The notes under the pieces are model-generated. The model made no database searches and was not told the DNA's origin. It saw nothing but the letters and a program-made list of their open reading frames with translations. The position numbers and the translations under genes were made by a program. This document shows, in pieces, positions 8,282 to 16,270 of a DNA stretch of 64,000 nucleotides (within the stretch, counting starts at the first letter, position 1; every line of letters begins with the position of its first letter). The DNA comes from Hyphomonadaceae bacterium (lineage in GTDB: Bacteria > Pseudomonadota > Alphaproteobacteria > Caulobacterales > Hyphomonadaceae), in assembly GCA_030697555.1 (NCBI GenBank), contig JAUYPV010000046.1:31526-95525 (forward strand), given 5' to 3'.

Positions 8282-9277
8282 ATGCCCGTGAAGTACGACG
8301 TCGTCGCGCTCGGCAACGCCATCATGGACGTGATCGCGCAGGTCGATGACGACTTTCTTGTGCGGCACAACATTCCCAAGGCGCGCACCAACCTGATCGA
8401 CCCGGAGCGGTGCGACTATCTCTATAACGCGCTGCCGGCGAGCCGCATCGAGACCTCGGGCGGATCGGCGGGGAACACAGTGGCGGGCCTGCGCAGTTTT
8501 GGCGCGACGGCGGCCTTCCTTGGCAAGGTTGCCGACGACAAGCTAGGCGCGGCCTACGTCGCCGACATGAAGAGGATCGGCGCGGACTTCTATGGCTCGC
8601 CGCTGAAAGGCGGGCCGACGACGGCGCGTTCGATGATCGCGGTGACGCCGGATGGCGAGCGGTCGATGAACACATATCTCGGCGCCTCGACCGAGTTCGC
8701 GGCGGCGGACGTCAATGCGCGCGCGGTCGCCTCGGGCGCGTGGCTCTATCTTGAGGGCTATCTGTTCGACAAGCCGGCGGCGAAGACGGCGTTCATCCAC
8801 GCCTCCGAAGTGGCGCAGTCTTCGGGCCGGAAGGTCGCCATCACCATGTCGGACGTATTCTGCATCGACCGGCACCGGCCGAGCTTCATCCACCTGATCC
8901 GCACGCATTGCGACCTTGTGTTCTGCAACGAGGCAGAGCTGCTGGCGCTCTACGAGACCGACGACTTCGACGGGGCGGTGAACCAGATCCGCAGCGACAG
9001 CCAGATCGCCGCGATCACCCGCTCGTCCAAGGGATCGCTCATCGTGTCGGGATCGGACTCATGGGTCGCCCCGGTGACGGCAGCGCCAGTGGTGGACGCG
9101 ACAGGCGCCGGCGACCAGTACGCCGCGGGCGTGCTCTACGGCATCACCCACGGCCTGTCGCTGCAGGAATCGGCGCGGCTAGGTAATCTCGCGGCCGGCG
9201 AAGTGATTTCGCACATCGGGCCGAGGCCGGGCGTCAACCTGCGCGAACTGGCGATGGCGGCGGGGCTGAAGGTTTAG
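8282..9277 (+). CDS. PfkB-family carbohydrate/adenosine kinase
   Basis: A 331-residue ribokinase-fold kinase. The N-terminal PfkB signature region is ETSGGSAGNTVAGLRSFG, with the substrate-binding Gly-Gly. The C-terminal signature is VDATGAGDQYAAGVLYG, with the catalytic Asp and anion-hole GAGD. The opening VKYDVVALGNAIMDVIAQVDDDFL is typical of the alphaproteobacterial adenosine-kinase subgroup. The enzyme phosphorylates adenosine or a related sugar or nucleoside; the exact substrate is inferred only from subgroup resemblance. It is monocistronic and convergent with the isomerase gene. Confidence 0.88.
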   Translation: MPVKYDVVALGNAIMDVIAQVDDDFLVRHNIPKARTNLIDPERCDYLYNALPASRIETSGGSAGNTVAGLRSFGATAAFLGKVADDKLGAAYVADMKRIGADFYGSPLKGGPTTARSMIAVTPDGERSMNTYLGASTEFAAADVNARAVASGAWLYLEGYLFDKPAAKTAFIHASEVAQSSGRKVAITMSDVFCIDRHRPSFIHLIRTHCDLVFCNEAELLALYETDDFDGAVNQIRSDSQIAAITRSSKGSLIVSGSDSWVAPVTAAPVVDATGAGDQYAAGVLYGITHGLSLQESARLGNLAAGEVISHIGPRPGVNLRELAMAAGLKV

Positions 9278-9313
9278 GGTCCGTAGAGCCACGGGCGCGA
9301 TAAGGAGATCGCT

Positions 9314-9913
9314 TTAGCGCGCCAGCGCCTCTTCCACGAAATCCAGACGGTCCTGGCCGAAGTGCATCTCGTCGCCGACGAAGAAGGTCGGCGCGCCGAA
9401 GACGCCGCGGGCGACGGCCTCATCGGTGGTGGCTTTCAGTTTTTCCTTGTTGGCCGGGTTCTCGGCGGCCGCGAAAAAATCGGACGCCGAGAAGCCCGCC
9501 TCGCTGACGATGGCAGCGAGTGTCTCCTTGTCGGCGATGTTCTTCTGATCCCGCCAGGCGGCGTTGAAGATGGCGGCGAGGTATTTGTCGAAATCGGGAC
9601 GAGCGACCCACTCCTGCGCGGCGCGCTGGACCATAAGCGTCATCATCGGGAAATGCGGATTGCGTTTGAACGGCGTGTTGAAGCGCTTCGCCCAGCGGTC
9701 GAGGTCGGCCATCATCCACTTTCCCTTGGCGGCGACCATGCCGGGCGGACGGTTGCCCGTGGTCTGCATCACGCCGCCGAGGAACATCGGGCGATAGACG
9801 AGCTTTGCGCCGGTGCGCTCGACGATCGACGGCAGCCGCGCCCAGGCGAGATAGGCCGTGGGGCTGGTGAAGTCGTAAAAAAACTCAACTTGCTTTTGCG
9901 GTGTCTGGGGCAT
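9314..9913 (-). CDS. 2-hydroxychromene-2-carboxylate isomerase (DsbA-like fold)
   Basis: A 199-residue thioredoxin/DsbA-fold protein of the GST kappa-like HCCA isomerase family. The opening VEFFYDFTSPTAYLAWARLP has Ser in place of the CxxC redox pair, the site that activates glutathione in this family. The C-terminal GVFGAPTFFVGDEMHFGQDRLDFVEEAL is diagnostic. It isomerises 2-hydroxychromene-2-carboxylate in naphthalene-type catabolism; in genomes without that pathway the substrate is unknown. The start at 9913 has an AAGGAGG motif upstream. It lies just downstream of the SDR gene on the same strand, so probably in one operon. Confidence 0.88.
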   Translation of the reverse strand: MPQTPQKQVEFFYDFTSPTAYLAWARLPSIVERTGAKLVYRPMFLGGVMQTTGNRPPGMVAAKGKWMMADLDRWAKRFNTPFKRNPHFPMMTLMVQRAAQEWVARPDFDKYLAAIFNAAWRDQKNIADKETLAAIVSEAGFSASDFFAAAENPANKEKLKATTDEAVARGVFGAPTFFVGDEMHFGQDRLDFVEEALAR

Positions 9914-9930
9914 CCGTCCATGCCTCCTTC

Positions 9931-9962
9931 TTCTTGAGGGTTAGGCTTCTTGAGGGTTAGGC
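9931..9962. repeat. Exact 16-bp tandem duplication
   Basis: TTCTTGAGGGTTAGGC occurs twice back to back at 9931-9946 and 9947-9962. The second copy covers the stop codon of the SDR gene (TAA read on the minus strand at 9957-9959), and the first contains a second stop-like triplet. It looks like a recent replication-slippage duplication in the gap between the SDR and isomerase genes. Confidence 0.9.
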
Positions 9963-10700
9963 CATCTTCTCCATCCAGGGGCGCAGGTCGAGTTCGTGCG
10001 TCCAGGCGTCGCGCGGCTGGGTGTGGAGCATCCAGTAGGCGTCGGCGATGTGCTCCGGGTTGAGGATGCCGTCCTGGTCCTTGAGCGCGTGGCGCTGCGG
10101 GAAGTTCTTGGCGATCCACTCCGTGTCGATGGCACCGTCGATGATGGTGTGGGCGACGTGGATACCCTGGGGGCCGAGTTCGCGCGCCATCGATTGCGCC
10201 AGCGCGCGCAGCGCGAACTTGGCGCCGGAGAAAGCCGAAAAACCTTCGCGGCCGCGGATCGAGGCGGTGGCGCCGGTGAAGATGATGGTGCCACGCCCGC
10301 GCGGGACCATCCACTTTGCCGCCTCGCGCCCGGCGAGGAAGCCGGCGAGCGCCGCCATCTCCCAGACTTTCCGATAGACGCGCTCTGTCGTTTCACGGAT
10401 CGGGAAATTCACGTTCGCGCCGATGTTGAAAACGACGGCTTCGAGCGGGGCGATGTCGCGCTCGATCGTCTCGAAGAGTTTGACCACTTCCTCTTCAATG
10501 CGCGCGTCGGAGCCGAAGCCGTGCGCTTCGCCGCCATCGGCGCGAATCCGGGCGAGGAGCGGATCGAGGCTGGCGACTTCGCGGCGTGTGCAGACGGCGA
10601 CAAGCCCTTCACGGGCAAAGCGGCGGGCGATGGCGCCGCCGGTTGCGTCGCCCGCGCCGACCACCAGAACTGCCTTCTTTCCCGCCCCAGATCCCGGCAT
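9957..10700 (-). CDS. SDR-family oxidoreductase lacking the catalytic Tyr
   Basis: A 247-residue short-chain dehydrogenase/reductase. The nucleotide motif is VVGAGDATGGAIARRF (residues 13-28), and the NNAG-like motif appears as FNIGAN (91-96). At the active site the usual YxxxK reads F157-S-G-A-K161: the Tyr is replaced by Phe while the Lys is kept. Classical hydride-transfer chemistry would be impaired, unless this is a subgroup with another proton donor or a non-enzymatic role. It lies divergent from an HxlR regulator and upstream of the isomerase gene, so the regulator probably controls this pair. Confidence 0.85.
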   Translation of the reverse strand: MPGSGAGKKAVLVVGAGDATGGAIARRFAREGLVAVCTRREVASLDPLLARIRADGGEAHGFGSDARIEEEVVKLFETIERDIAPLEAVVFNIGANVNFPIRETTERVYRKVWEMAALAGFLAGREAAKWMVPRGRGTIIFTGATASIRGREGFSAFSGAKFALRALAQSMARELGPQGIHVAHTIIDGAIDTEWIAKNFPQRHALKDQDGILNPEHIADAYWMLHTQPRDAWTHELDLRPWMEKMA

Positions 10701-10711
10701 GGCAACGCTCC

Positions 10712-10726
10712 GTTCAGAAAAAGAAC
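10712..10726. promoter_or_regulatory. Candidate HxlR operator, GTTC-N7-GAAC dyad (copy 1)
   Basis: In the 71-base divergent promoter region between the SDR gene (starts 10700, minus) and hxlR (starts 10772, plus), GTTC (10712-10715) and GAAC (10723-10726) form a dyad with a 7-base spacer. The same GTTC-N7-GAAC with the same flank AGAACTTA occurs at 11128-11142, at the end of the regulator gene. Operator assignment is inference from position and symmetry. Confidence 0.5.
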
Positions 10727-10771
10727 TTAACCTCGCTTTTCTCGGGACGCAAACGGGAGCAGAGTCGAATC

Positions 10772-11128
10772 ATGAGCCGAGCCGCAAACAAGTGGGATGA
10801 CCTCAGCGAGGACTGGTGCCCGGTCGCACGAGCGCTCTCCGTCATCGGCGACCGCTGGACCATGCTGATCGTGCGCGATTGTTTCCTTGGAAAATCACGG
10901 TTCGAGCAATTCCAATCCAGCCTGGGCATCACCCGCCACCTGCTGGCCAGTCGCCTGAAACGTCTCGTAGAGAATGGAGTTCTAGAAAAGAACCCATACA
11001 CGCTGAAACCGCCTCGATACGACTATCGGCTAACAGCAAAGGGGCGGGATTTCGCTCCGGCGCTGGTCGGCCTCAAGGACTGGGGCAAGGCCCATATGCC
11101 AGTCCGTCGGGCAGCGCCGGCCAATTAG
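10772..11128 (+). CDS. HxlR-family winged-helix transcriptional regulator
   Basis: A 118-residue MarR/HxlR-type winged-helix regulator. Family hallmarks: a Cys near the N-terminus followed by the HxlR core (DWCPVARALSVIGDRWTMLIVRDCFLGKSRFEQF), recognition region LGITRHLLASRLKRLVENGVLEK, and wing RYDYRLTAKGRDF. C17 and C37 are possible redox sensors, as in redox-sensing HxlR relatives. I choose the ATG at 10772; the open frame upstream crosses the divergent promoter. Two adjacent GANTC sites (10762-10766, 10767-10771) touch the start codon. Probable target: the divergent SDR-isomerase unit and itself. Confidence 0.9.
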   Translation: MSRAANKWDDLSEDWCPVARALSVIGDRWTMLIVRDCFLGKSRFEQFQSSLGITRHLLASRLKRLVENGVLEKNPYTLKPPRYDYRLTAKGRDFAPALVGLKDWGKAHMPVRRAAPAN

Positions 11129-11142
11129 TTCCTGAATAGAAC
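11128..11142. promoter_or_regulatory. Candidate HxlR operator, GTTC-N7-GAAC dyad (copy 2)
   Basis: GTTC (11128-11131) and GAAC (11139-11142), extendable by one base pair to AGTTC/GAACT at 11127-11143, with a 7-base spacer. It overlaps the last base of the hxlR stop codon. The right arm with its flank (AGAACTTA) is identical to copy 1 upstream of the gene. Confidence 0.45.
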
Positions 11143-11172
11143 TTACTAGATTGGATATCGGCTTCGCCGATC

Positions 11173-11193
11173 TGCCGGGCAGGCGCCCGGCGC
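11173..11193. repeat. REP-like palindromic unit, left copy
   Basis: A 21-base, internally near-palindromic GC-rich unit (core GCCGGGCAGGCGCCCGGC) just downstream of the GlxA-type regulator's stop codon. Its exact reverse complement lies at 12668-12688, beyond the DUF4242 gene, so the pair brackets the two genes in inverted orientation. Confidence 0.75.
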
Positions 11194-11196
11194 TCC

Positions 11197-12246
11197 TCAG
11201 TTCACCCGACTGAGATCGACATTGTCCGGCTCTCTCACGCTGAACGCGGCAAAACGGCTACGGTATTCGGCGGGGGTCATGCCGGTCTCGCGCTTGAACA
11301 GCGTGCGGAAGAAGGGCGCGTCCTGGTAGCCGACGGCTTCGGACACGGTCTGGATCGGTGACCCCTCGCGCTCGAGCATGGCTTTCGCTGCTTCGACGCG
11401 CGCGGCCTGAAGATAGGCGGCGGGCGGTTTTCCGGTGGCGGCCTTGAAGCGGCGAAGAAAGGCGCGTTCGGACATGCCGGCGTGTTCGGCCAACTGCTCG
11501 GTGGAGTGGTTCTCACGGAAGCGCTCCTGCATCAGCGCCTCGACGGCGCGGATCCTGTCGTCCGTATGCGGCGGCGATAGCGGCAGCACGGCGTAGCCTG
11601 ACTGGTGCGTGCGCGGCATGGTGAGCAGCAGCGCCTTGGCGGTCTGCACCGCAACCTCGTGGCCGCAGAGTTTTTCGACCAGGTAGAGCGAAACATCGGC
11701 CGCTGCGGTGAGGCCGCCGCTGCAGAGAAGGCGGCTGTCTTCGGTGACGAAGAAATCTGGCTGCCAGTCGACTTTGGGCCAGCGGCGCTGGATATCAGCC
11801 GCGGCGGCCCAGTGCGTGGTGGCGCGCTTGCCGTCAAGAAGTCCGGCTTCGGCGAGATAGGCTGCGCCCATGCAGACGCCGGCGACATAGGCCCCGGCCG
11901 CATAGTGTTTGCGGAGCCAGGGCAGCAGCGCCGAATTCTCGATCAGCTTTTCGTCTAGCTGCAGGCCCGAGGTCGGCACGATGACGATGTCGGCTTTCGT
12001 GACCTTCGCGATCGACGTCTCCGGCGTGATCGTCATGCCGCCATAGGGGCTGCGCGCCGCGCGGCCATCTATCGAGGCGGTGGTGACGCGGAAGCGCGGC
12101 TCAGGGCTTTCGCCCTTGAGCTCGCGCCACAACGCCCCGGCCGAGTGGAATACCTCGATCGGCATCAGTGAAGTGGAGGCGTAGCCATCGTCCAGAAGGA
12201 CGACGCACACATCCAGCTTGGCTTCGGGTTTCATCGTATCGGGCAT
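11197..12246 (-). CDS. GlxA-family transcriptional regulator (DJ-1/PfpI + AraC HTH)
   Basis: A 349-residue two-domain regulator. Residues 10-195 form a DJ-1/PfpI (class I amidotransferase-like) domain with the nucleophile-elbow region YVAGVCMGAAYLAEAGLL. The C-terminal 100 or so residues are an AraC-type double helix-turn-helix (STEQLAEHAGMSERAFLRRFKAATG and VSEAVGYQDAPFFRTLFKRETGMTPAEYR). Proteins of this type act as transcriptional activators for small-molecule catabolism; the effector is unknown. The 92-residue DUF4242 gene lies 36 bases upstream on the same strand. An in-frame ATG at 12234 is an alternative start. Confidence 0.92.
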   Translation of the reverse strand: MPDTMKPEAKLDVCVVLLDDGYASTSLMPIEVFHSAGALWRELKGESPEPRFRVTTASIDGRAARSPYGGMTITPETSIAKVTKADIVIVPTSGLQLDEKLIENSALLPWLRKHYAAGAYVAGVCMGAAYLAEAGLLDGKRATTHWAAAADIQRRWPKVDWQPDFFVTEDSRLLCSGGLTAAADVSLYLVEKLCGHEVAVQTAKALLLTMPRTHQSGYAVLPLSPPHTDDRIRAVEALMQERFRENHSTEQLAEHAGMSERAFLRRFKAATGKPPAAYLQAARVEAAKAMLEREGSPIQTVSEAVGYQDAPFFRTLFKRETGMTPAEYRSRFAAFSVREPDNVDLSRVN

Positions 12247-12282
12247 GGGTAAGGGTCCCGTCTGTGCCTTACCAGTAGCAGA

Positions 12283-12561
12283 TCAGCCTGCGGCCGTCGT
12301 CGGATCGATGATGCCGGAAACTGGCGTGATCTTGCTGGCTGGAAAGCCGGAAAGACGGGCATGATCGTGGATCGCGGCCTCATCTTCGGCGAGGTAGATG
12401 CAGAACGTCTTGTCGCCAGCGACGTAGGAATGCTCCCACTGAACGCGGGGGGCGAGCTTCGACAGGGCAGCGTTGGAGGTTTCGGCGGCGCCCTTCAGTT
12501 CAGGCCTGGTCATTTTGCCGACGGCAGGAATATCGCGTTCGATCACAAAGCGTTTCAGCAT
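12283..12561 (-). CDS. DUF4242 (SCO4226-like) protein
   Basis: A 92-residue DUF4242 protein. The family pattern is visible: FVIERDIPAVGKMTRPELKGAAETSNAAL, then VQWEHSYVAGDKTFCIYLAEDEAAIHDHARLSGFPASKITPV. The family includes the Streptomyces nickel-binding protein SCO4226; His and Cys residues in this copy could bind metal, but the function is unproven. It lies upstream of the GlxA-type regulator on the same strand, so the two are probably co-transcribed. Confidence 0.82.
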   Translation of the reverse strand: MLKRFVIERDIPAVGKMTRPELKGAAETSNAALSKLAPRVQWEHSYVAGDKTFCIYLAEDEAAIHDHARLSGFPASKITPVSGIIDPTTAAG

Positions 12562-12667
12562 GGATGTCTCCCTTTTGTTGGGAGCATCAGGTCATGACGC
12601 GCGGATCAGCGTGAGGGTGCGGCGCGCCGTTGAGCATGGGCGATCCCGCCAGATGTCAGTTCGGGGG

Positions 12668-12688
12668 GCGCCGGGCGCCTGCCCGGCA
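12668..12688. repeat. REP-like palindromic unit, right (inverted) copy
   Basis: The exact 21-base reverse complement of 11173-11193. It sits in the 224-base gap between the DUF4242 and MBL-fold genes. Within the same gap a 12-bp perfect inverted repeat (GGGGGCGCCGGG at 12664-12675, its complement at 12756-12767) encloses about 80 bases and overlaps this unit. Confidence 0.75.
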
Positions 12689-12785
12689 AAGGCGTATCAG
12701 CAAGCACAGTGCCCGTTGCTGGTCCGGGCCGGGCGTTCGACGCTTCGCGTCTCACCCCGGCGCCCCCAAGTCTCCAGAAGAGAAC

Positions 12786-13709
12786 CTAGTTCGACGCGGG
12801 CGCGGGCGGCAGCCGAGGTGGCAACGGGAAGACGATGAAGTCATCATGGACTTCGCGAACGACCTTGTCGCCCATGGCTCGCACCGCCGCGCGGAGTTCG
12901 GCGACGTCGGAGACAGGAAGTTCGAGGATGTGCTCGTCCGGGTGTTGAGGCGCGTTGGGTTTGAAATCGACGCCGGGCTTCCGTGTCATTTCGATGTGAG
13001 CGCCGAGAACATGGCTCACCGTCCGGTTTTCAAGAAAGCCGGCAAGACGATCCATGCTGGCCTGGAAATCCGCGAGCAGGTTGGCGGGGATGTAGATCCG
13101 GCCTGGATAAAGGCTGTCGCCGGAGAGCAGCAGGTGCGCGCGCTCGTCGTAGATCATGATGTGCGCAGGATGGTGGCCCGGCGTTGGGATGACGTGCAGC
13201 ACGCGGTCGCCAAGATCGAATCGCGCGATTGAATTCGGCCAATCGGCTATACCGAAAAAACCTGAAATCTCTGCAGGCTGCAGACCGACCACTTTCGTGT
13301 CTGGCCGGTCGCGGAATTCAGCATCGCCCGCCTGATGATCGCCGTGGCCGTGCGAATGGGCGACGACGAGCGGAATGGCGGTGCGCTTGTGCTCGACCAG
13401 CCACTGGTTGATCGCGGCGTCGACAGCGGGCCTGATCATCAGGCCGCCTGCGCCGGTGTCGAGCAGCAGAGCGCGATCCTTTCCAAACAGAAGATAGAGA
13501 AAGGGCGCTTCCGGATTCGTGCGCACCGACTGACGGATGACGAATGTATCGGTGTCGTAGCGCTGCGTTTGCGTCTGCGGTTCGGACGCGTCGGTTCCAT
13601 CGATCCAGTGCTGGAACAGAGACCTGTGCTCAGCCGTGTCAGGCACGTCACGCGCATGCGTGCATCCAGCCGTAAGCAACGCGACGGAAACGAGACGAAA
13701 GGCCAGCAT
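12786..13709 (-). CDS. MBL-fold metallo-hydrolase lipoprotein
   Basis: A 307-residue metallo-beta-lactamase-fold protein exported as a lipoprotein: the N-terminal signal ends in a lipobox LTAGC with the Cys at residue 16. The zinc motif AHSHGHGDHQAG (HxHxDH type), downstream HVIPTPGHHPAHIMIYD and LLLSGDSLYPGRIY complete the binuclear metal site. The substrate is unknown: hydroxyacylglutathione-hydrolase, lactonase and beta-lactamase relatives share this fold. It is followed after 14 bases by the hslU 3' end on the same strand. Confidence 0.88.
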   Translation of the reverse strand: MLAFRLVSVALLTAGCTHARDVPDTAEHRSLFQHWIDGTDASEPQTQTQRYDTDTFVIRQSVRTNPEAPFLYLLFGKDRALLLDTGAGGLMIRPAVDAAINQWLVEHKRTAIPLVVAHSHGHGDHQAGDAEFRDRPDTKVVGLQPAEISGFFGIADWPNSIARFDLGDRVLHVIPTPGHHPAHIMIYDERAHLLLSGDSLYPGRIYIPANLLADFQASMDRLAGFLENRTVSHVLGAHIEMTRKPGVDFKPNAPQHPDEHILELPVSDVAELRAAVRAMGDKVVREVHDDFIVFPLPPRLPPAPASN

Positions 13710-13723
13710 GGGATCGGCCTCCT

Positions 13724-15031
13724 CTAGAGAATGTACTTCGACAGGTCCTTGTTGCCGGCCATGGCTTCGACCTTTTCGCGAACGTATGCGCCGGTGATGC
13801 GGAAGGCCTGGCCGGATTTGTCGGAGGCGGTGAAGCTGATCTCGTCCAGCACGCGCTCGATGACGGTGTGAAGCCGGCGGGCGCCGATGTTCTCGACGCT
13901 TTCGTTGACCTGCACAGCCAGATCCGCGATCGCCTCGACGGCGTCGGGATCGAAGGCGAGCTCGACGCCTTCGGTCTTCATCAGCGCGGTGTACTGCGTG
14001 ATGAGGTTGGCTTCCGGCTCGGTGAGGATGCGGCGGAAATCCTCTCGCGTGAGAGGTTTCAGTTCGACGCGGATCGGCAGCCTGCCCTGCAGCTCGGGCA
14101 GCAGGTCTGAGGGCTTGGCGACATGGAAGGCGCCGGAGGCGATGAAGAGGATGTAGTCGGTCTTCACCGTGCCGTGTTTGGTGGCGACCGTGGTGCCCTC
14201 GATCAGCGGCAGCAGGTCGCGCTGCACGCCCTCGCGGGAGATGTCCGCGCCGACGCGTTCGGAGCGTGAGGCAATCTTGTCGATCTCGTCGATAAAGACG
14301 ATGCCGTCTTCCTCGGTCAATCGCAGCGCTTCGCGGGTGACGCTGTCGCTGTCGAGCAGTTTGTCCGACTCCTCGGCGATCAGCGGCTTGTAGGCATCCT
14401 TCACCGTGGTGCGCGCGCGCTTGGTGCGGCCGCCGAAACTCTTCGACAGGAGATCGCTGAGATTGACCATGCCGACGCTGGCGCCGGGCTGGCCGGGAAT
14501 GTCCATGCCGCCGAAGGGCGAGGAAGTATCGGCGACGTCTATCTCGATTTCCTTGTCGTCGAGCTGGCCCGCCCTCAGCTTGGCGCGGAAGCTTTCGCGG
14601 GTGGAGGCCTGCGCCGTGGCGCCGACCAGAGCATTGAGCACGCGCTCCTCGGCAGCGGATTCAGCCTTGGCCTGCACCTCCTTGCGGCGGCGTTCGCGCA
14701 CCTGGGAGATGGCGATCTCGACCAGGTCGCGGATGATCTGTTCGACGTCGCGGCCGACATAGCCGACCTCGGTGAACTTGGTGGCTTCGACTTTCAGGAA
14801 CGGCGCCTTCGCCAGCTTGGCCAGGCGGCGGGAAATTTCGGTCTTGCCGACGCCGGTGGGGCCGATCATCAGGATGTTCTTCGGGGTGACTTCTTCCTTC
14901 AGTGCGTCTGGCAATTGCTTGCGCCGCCAGCGGCTGCGCAGGGCGAGCGCAACGGCGCGCTTGGCTTCGGGCTGGCCAACGATAAAGCGATCGAGCTCGG
15001 ACACGATCTCGCGCGGGGTAAACTCTGACAT
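13724..15031 (-). CDS. hslU: HslU (ClpY) ATPase subunit of the HslVU protease
   Basis: A 435-residue AAA+ unfoldase that feeds substrates to HslV. Walker A is [18 protein letters not shown], the pore motif is GYVGRD, the inserted I-domain covers roughly residues 110-230, and Walker B is [16 protein letters not shown]. The C-terminus DLSKYIL is the tail that docks into HslV. The ATG at 15031 has an AAGGA motif seven bases upstream. It belongs to the hslV - membrane protein - hslU run on the minus strand; an 11-bp hairpin lies directly upstream (15049-15085). Confidence 0.97.
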   Translation of the reverse strand: MSEFTPREIVSELDRFIVGQPEAKRAVALALRSRWRRKQLPDALKEEVTPKNILMIGPTGVGKTEISRRLAKLAKAPFLKVEATKFTEVGYVGRDVEQIIRDLVEIAISQVRERRRKEVQAKAESAAEERVLNALVGATAQASTRESFRAKLRAGQLDDKEIEIDVADTSSPFGGMDIPGQPGASVGMVNLSDLLSKSFGGRTKRARTTVKDAYKPLIAEESDKLLDSDSVTREALRLTEEDGIVFIDEIDKIASRSERVGADISREGVQRDLLPLIEGTTVATKHGTVKTDYILFIASGAFHVAKPSDLLPELQGRLPIRVELKPLTREDFRRILTEPEANLITQYTALMKTEGVELAFDPDAVEAIADLAVQVNESVENIGARRLHTVIERVLDEISFTASDKSGQAFRITGAYVREKVEAMAGNKDLSKYIL

Positions 15032-15048
15032 GGGATCCTTGAAGCGAA

Positions 15049-15085
15049 GAAGGCGTCCCTGACATAGGACTGTCGGGACGCCTTC
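15049..15085 (-). promoter_or_regulatory. Perfect 11-bp hairpin just upstream of hslU
   Basis: GAAGGCGTCCC (15049-15059) pairs exactly with GGGACGCCTTC (15075-15085) across a 15-base loop. On the minus strand it ends 17 bases before the hslU ATG and is followed by TTCTTCGCTTC. It may be an attenuator or processing signal separating hslU from the upstream genes, or a structure affecting hslU translation. Confidence 0.55.
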
Positions 15086-15133
15086 GCTAGCTCAGCAGAT
15101 TTAGGCCTACAAGCAGGCCGTCAGGCAAGTTGC

Positions 15134-16270
15134 TCAGGCGGGCTCAGGCGGGAAGATCCGCCCGAAAGTTCCCTGCGCCGGGAAGACCCGGAGCACAAAA
15201 CGCCGCGCCGTCTTCCAGCCGCCGCCGAGAAGGACGATGGAGCCGCCGACGATCAGGGCCACCAGCATGACCGTGTTGAGCCCGCTGCCGCCGCCCAGCC
15301 GGTCGACCAGCACCCACAGCGTGCCGCCGAAGGTGAGGAGGCCGGAGACGATCAGCGCGCGGCGGTTGAGCGCCAGCGAGATGACACCGAAGGCGATCAG
15401 CACGACCAGCATCACCGTGGCATCGACCGTGCTTGCGGGCACGAAGCCGTAGCCGAGGATAAGACCGCGGATACCGAAGATGATCTGCGGCGCCGCGGCC
15501 ATATGCAGCCAGAACGCGTGGTCGGATGTGCGGCTGGCGCGCATCGGATCGCGCATATCGAACCAGATCGCGGCGGCCAAGGTCGCAAGACCGACGATGA
15601 GGGTTGCCGCGCCGCCGACCAGCATGTTCTCGCCGCCGATGCGAGCGACTGCTGTGTAGAAGAGGCCTGCGACCGAAAGCGCGAGCAGGAAGAGCGAGAA
15701 CGGCAAGCGGAAGCGCCAGAAGATGGCGCCGGCCGCGAACGTCGCTGCGCCGAAGGCTGCGAAGCTCATGGTGGCGACGACGTTCTCGAGGTTCTCGGCG
15801 AAGATGTTGGCTTCGGCCTCGTTGGTCGGCGCGAACATTACGGAGACGAGCGCGGCGGCGGAGAGAACGATAGTCACCGAAAGGGCCATCGAGGGGAGCA
15901 GTAGGCGTCGCTTGCCGCAGAAATACTCGGCCAGCAGCCAGGCGCCGACGAGCACCGGGACCGGCATCAGCATGACGGCGAGTTTCGCCCTGCCCGCCGC
16001 ATCCGAGCTGACTTCGCCATCGAACAGTCCCGGAAGGCCGAAGATATTGCTGAAGGCGATGGTCGAAAGGAAGCCAAGGCCGGTCATCAGGATGACGATG
16101 CCGATGGTGAGGAAGACATCGTTGAAGTTGGAAAGGAAACGAAGGTTCTCCGGATCGAGCATACGGTCCGGGTCGTTGCGCGCCTTGAGGAAGGCTTCGA
16201 AGCGCGTTGCCTGATCTGCGGATATTGCACCGCCTTCGACGGCGGCGCGTATGTCACTCTTGTCAAACAT
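15134..16270 (-). CDS. Polytopic membrane protein between hslV and hslU
   Basis: A 378-residue integral membrane protein with about 10 hydrophobic segments after a soluble N-terminal 50 residues ([20 protein letters not shown], a short helical region like that of DUF2157 proteins). I do not recognise a catalytic motif. Its ATG overlaps the hslV stop by 8 bases, so it is translationally coupled to hslV and inserted between the two protease subunits. A membrane-stress or envelope role linked to HslVU is possible but only inference. Confidence 0.78.
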   Translation of the reverse strand: MFDKSDIRAAVEGGAISADQATRFEAFLKARNDPDRMLDPENLRFLSNFNDVFLTIGIVILMTGLGFLSTIAFSNIFGLPGLFDGEVSSDAAGRAKLAVMLMPVPVLVGAWLLAEYFCGKRRLLLPSMALSVTIVLSAAALVSVMFAPTNEAEANIFAENLENVVATMSFAAFGAATFAAGAIFWRFRLPFSLFLLALSVAGLFYTAVARIGGENMLVGGAATLIVGLATLAAAIWFDMRDPMRASRTSDHAFWLHMAAAPQIIFGIRGLILGYGFVPASTVDATVMLVVLIAFGVISLALNRRALIVSGLLTFGGTLWVLVDRLGGGSGLNTVMLVALIVGGSIVLLGGGWKTARRFVLRVFPAQGTFGRIFPPEPA

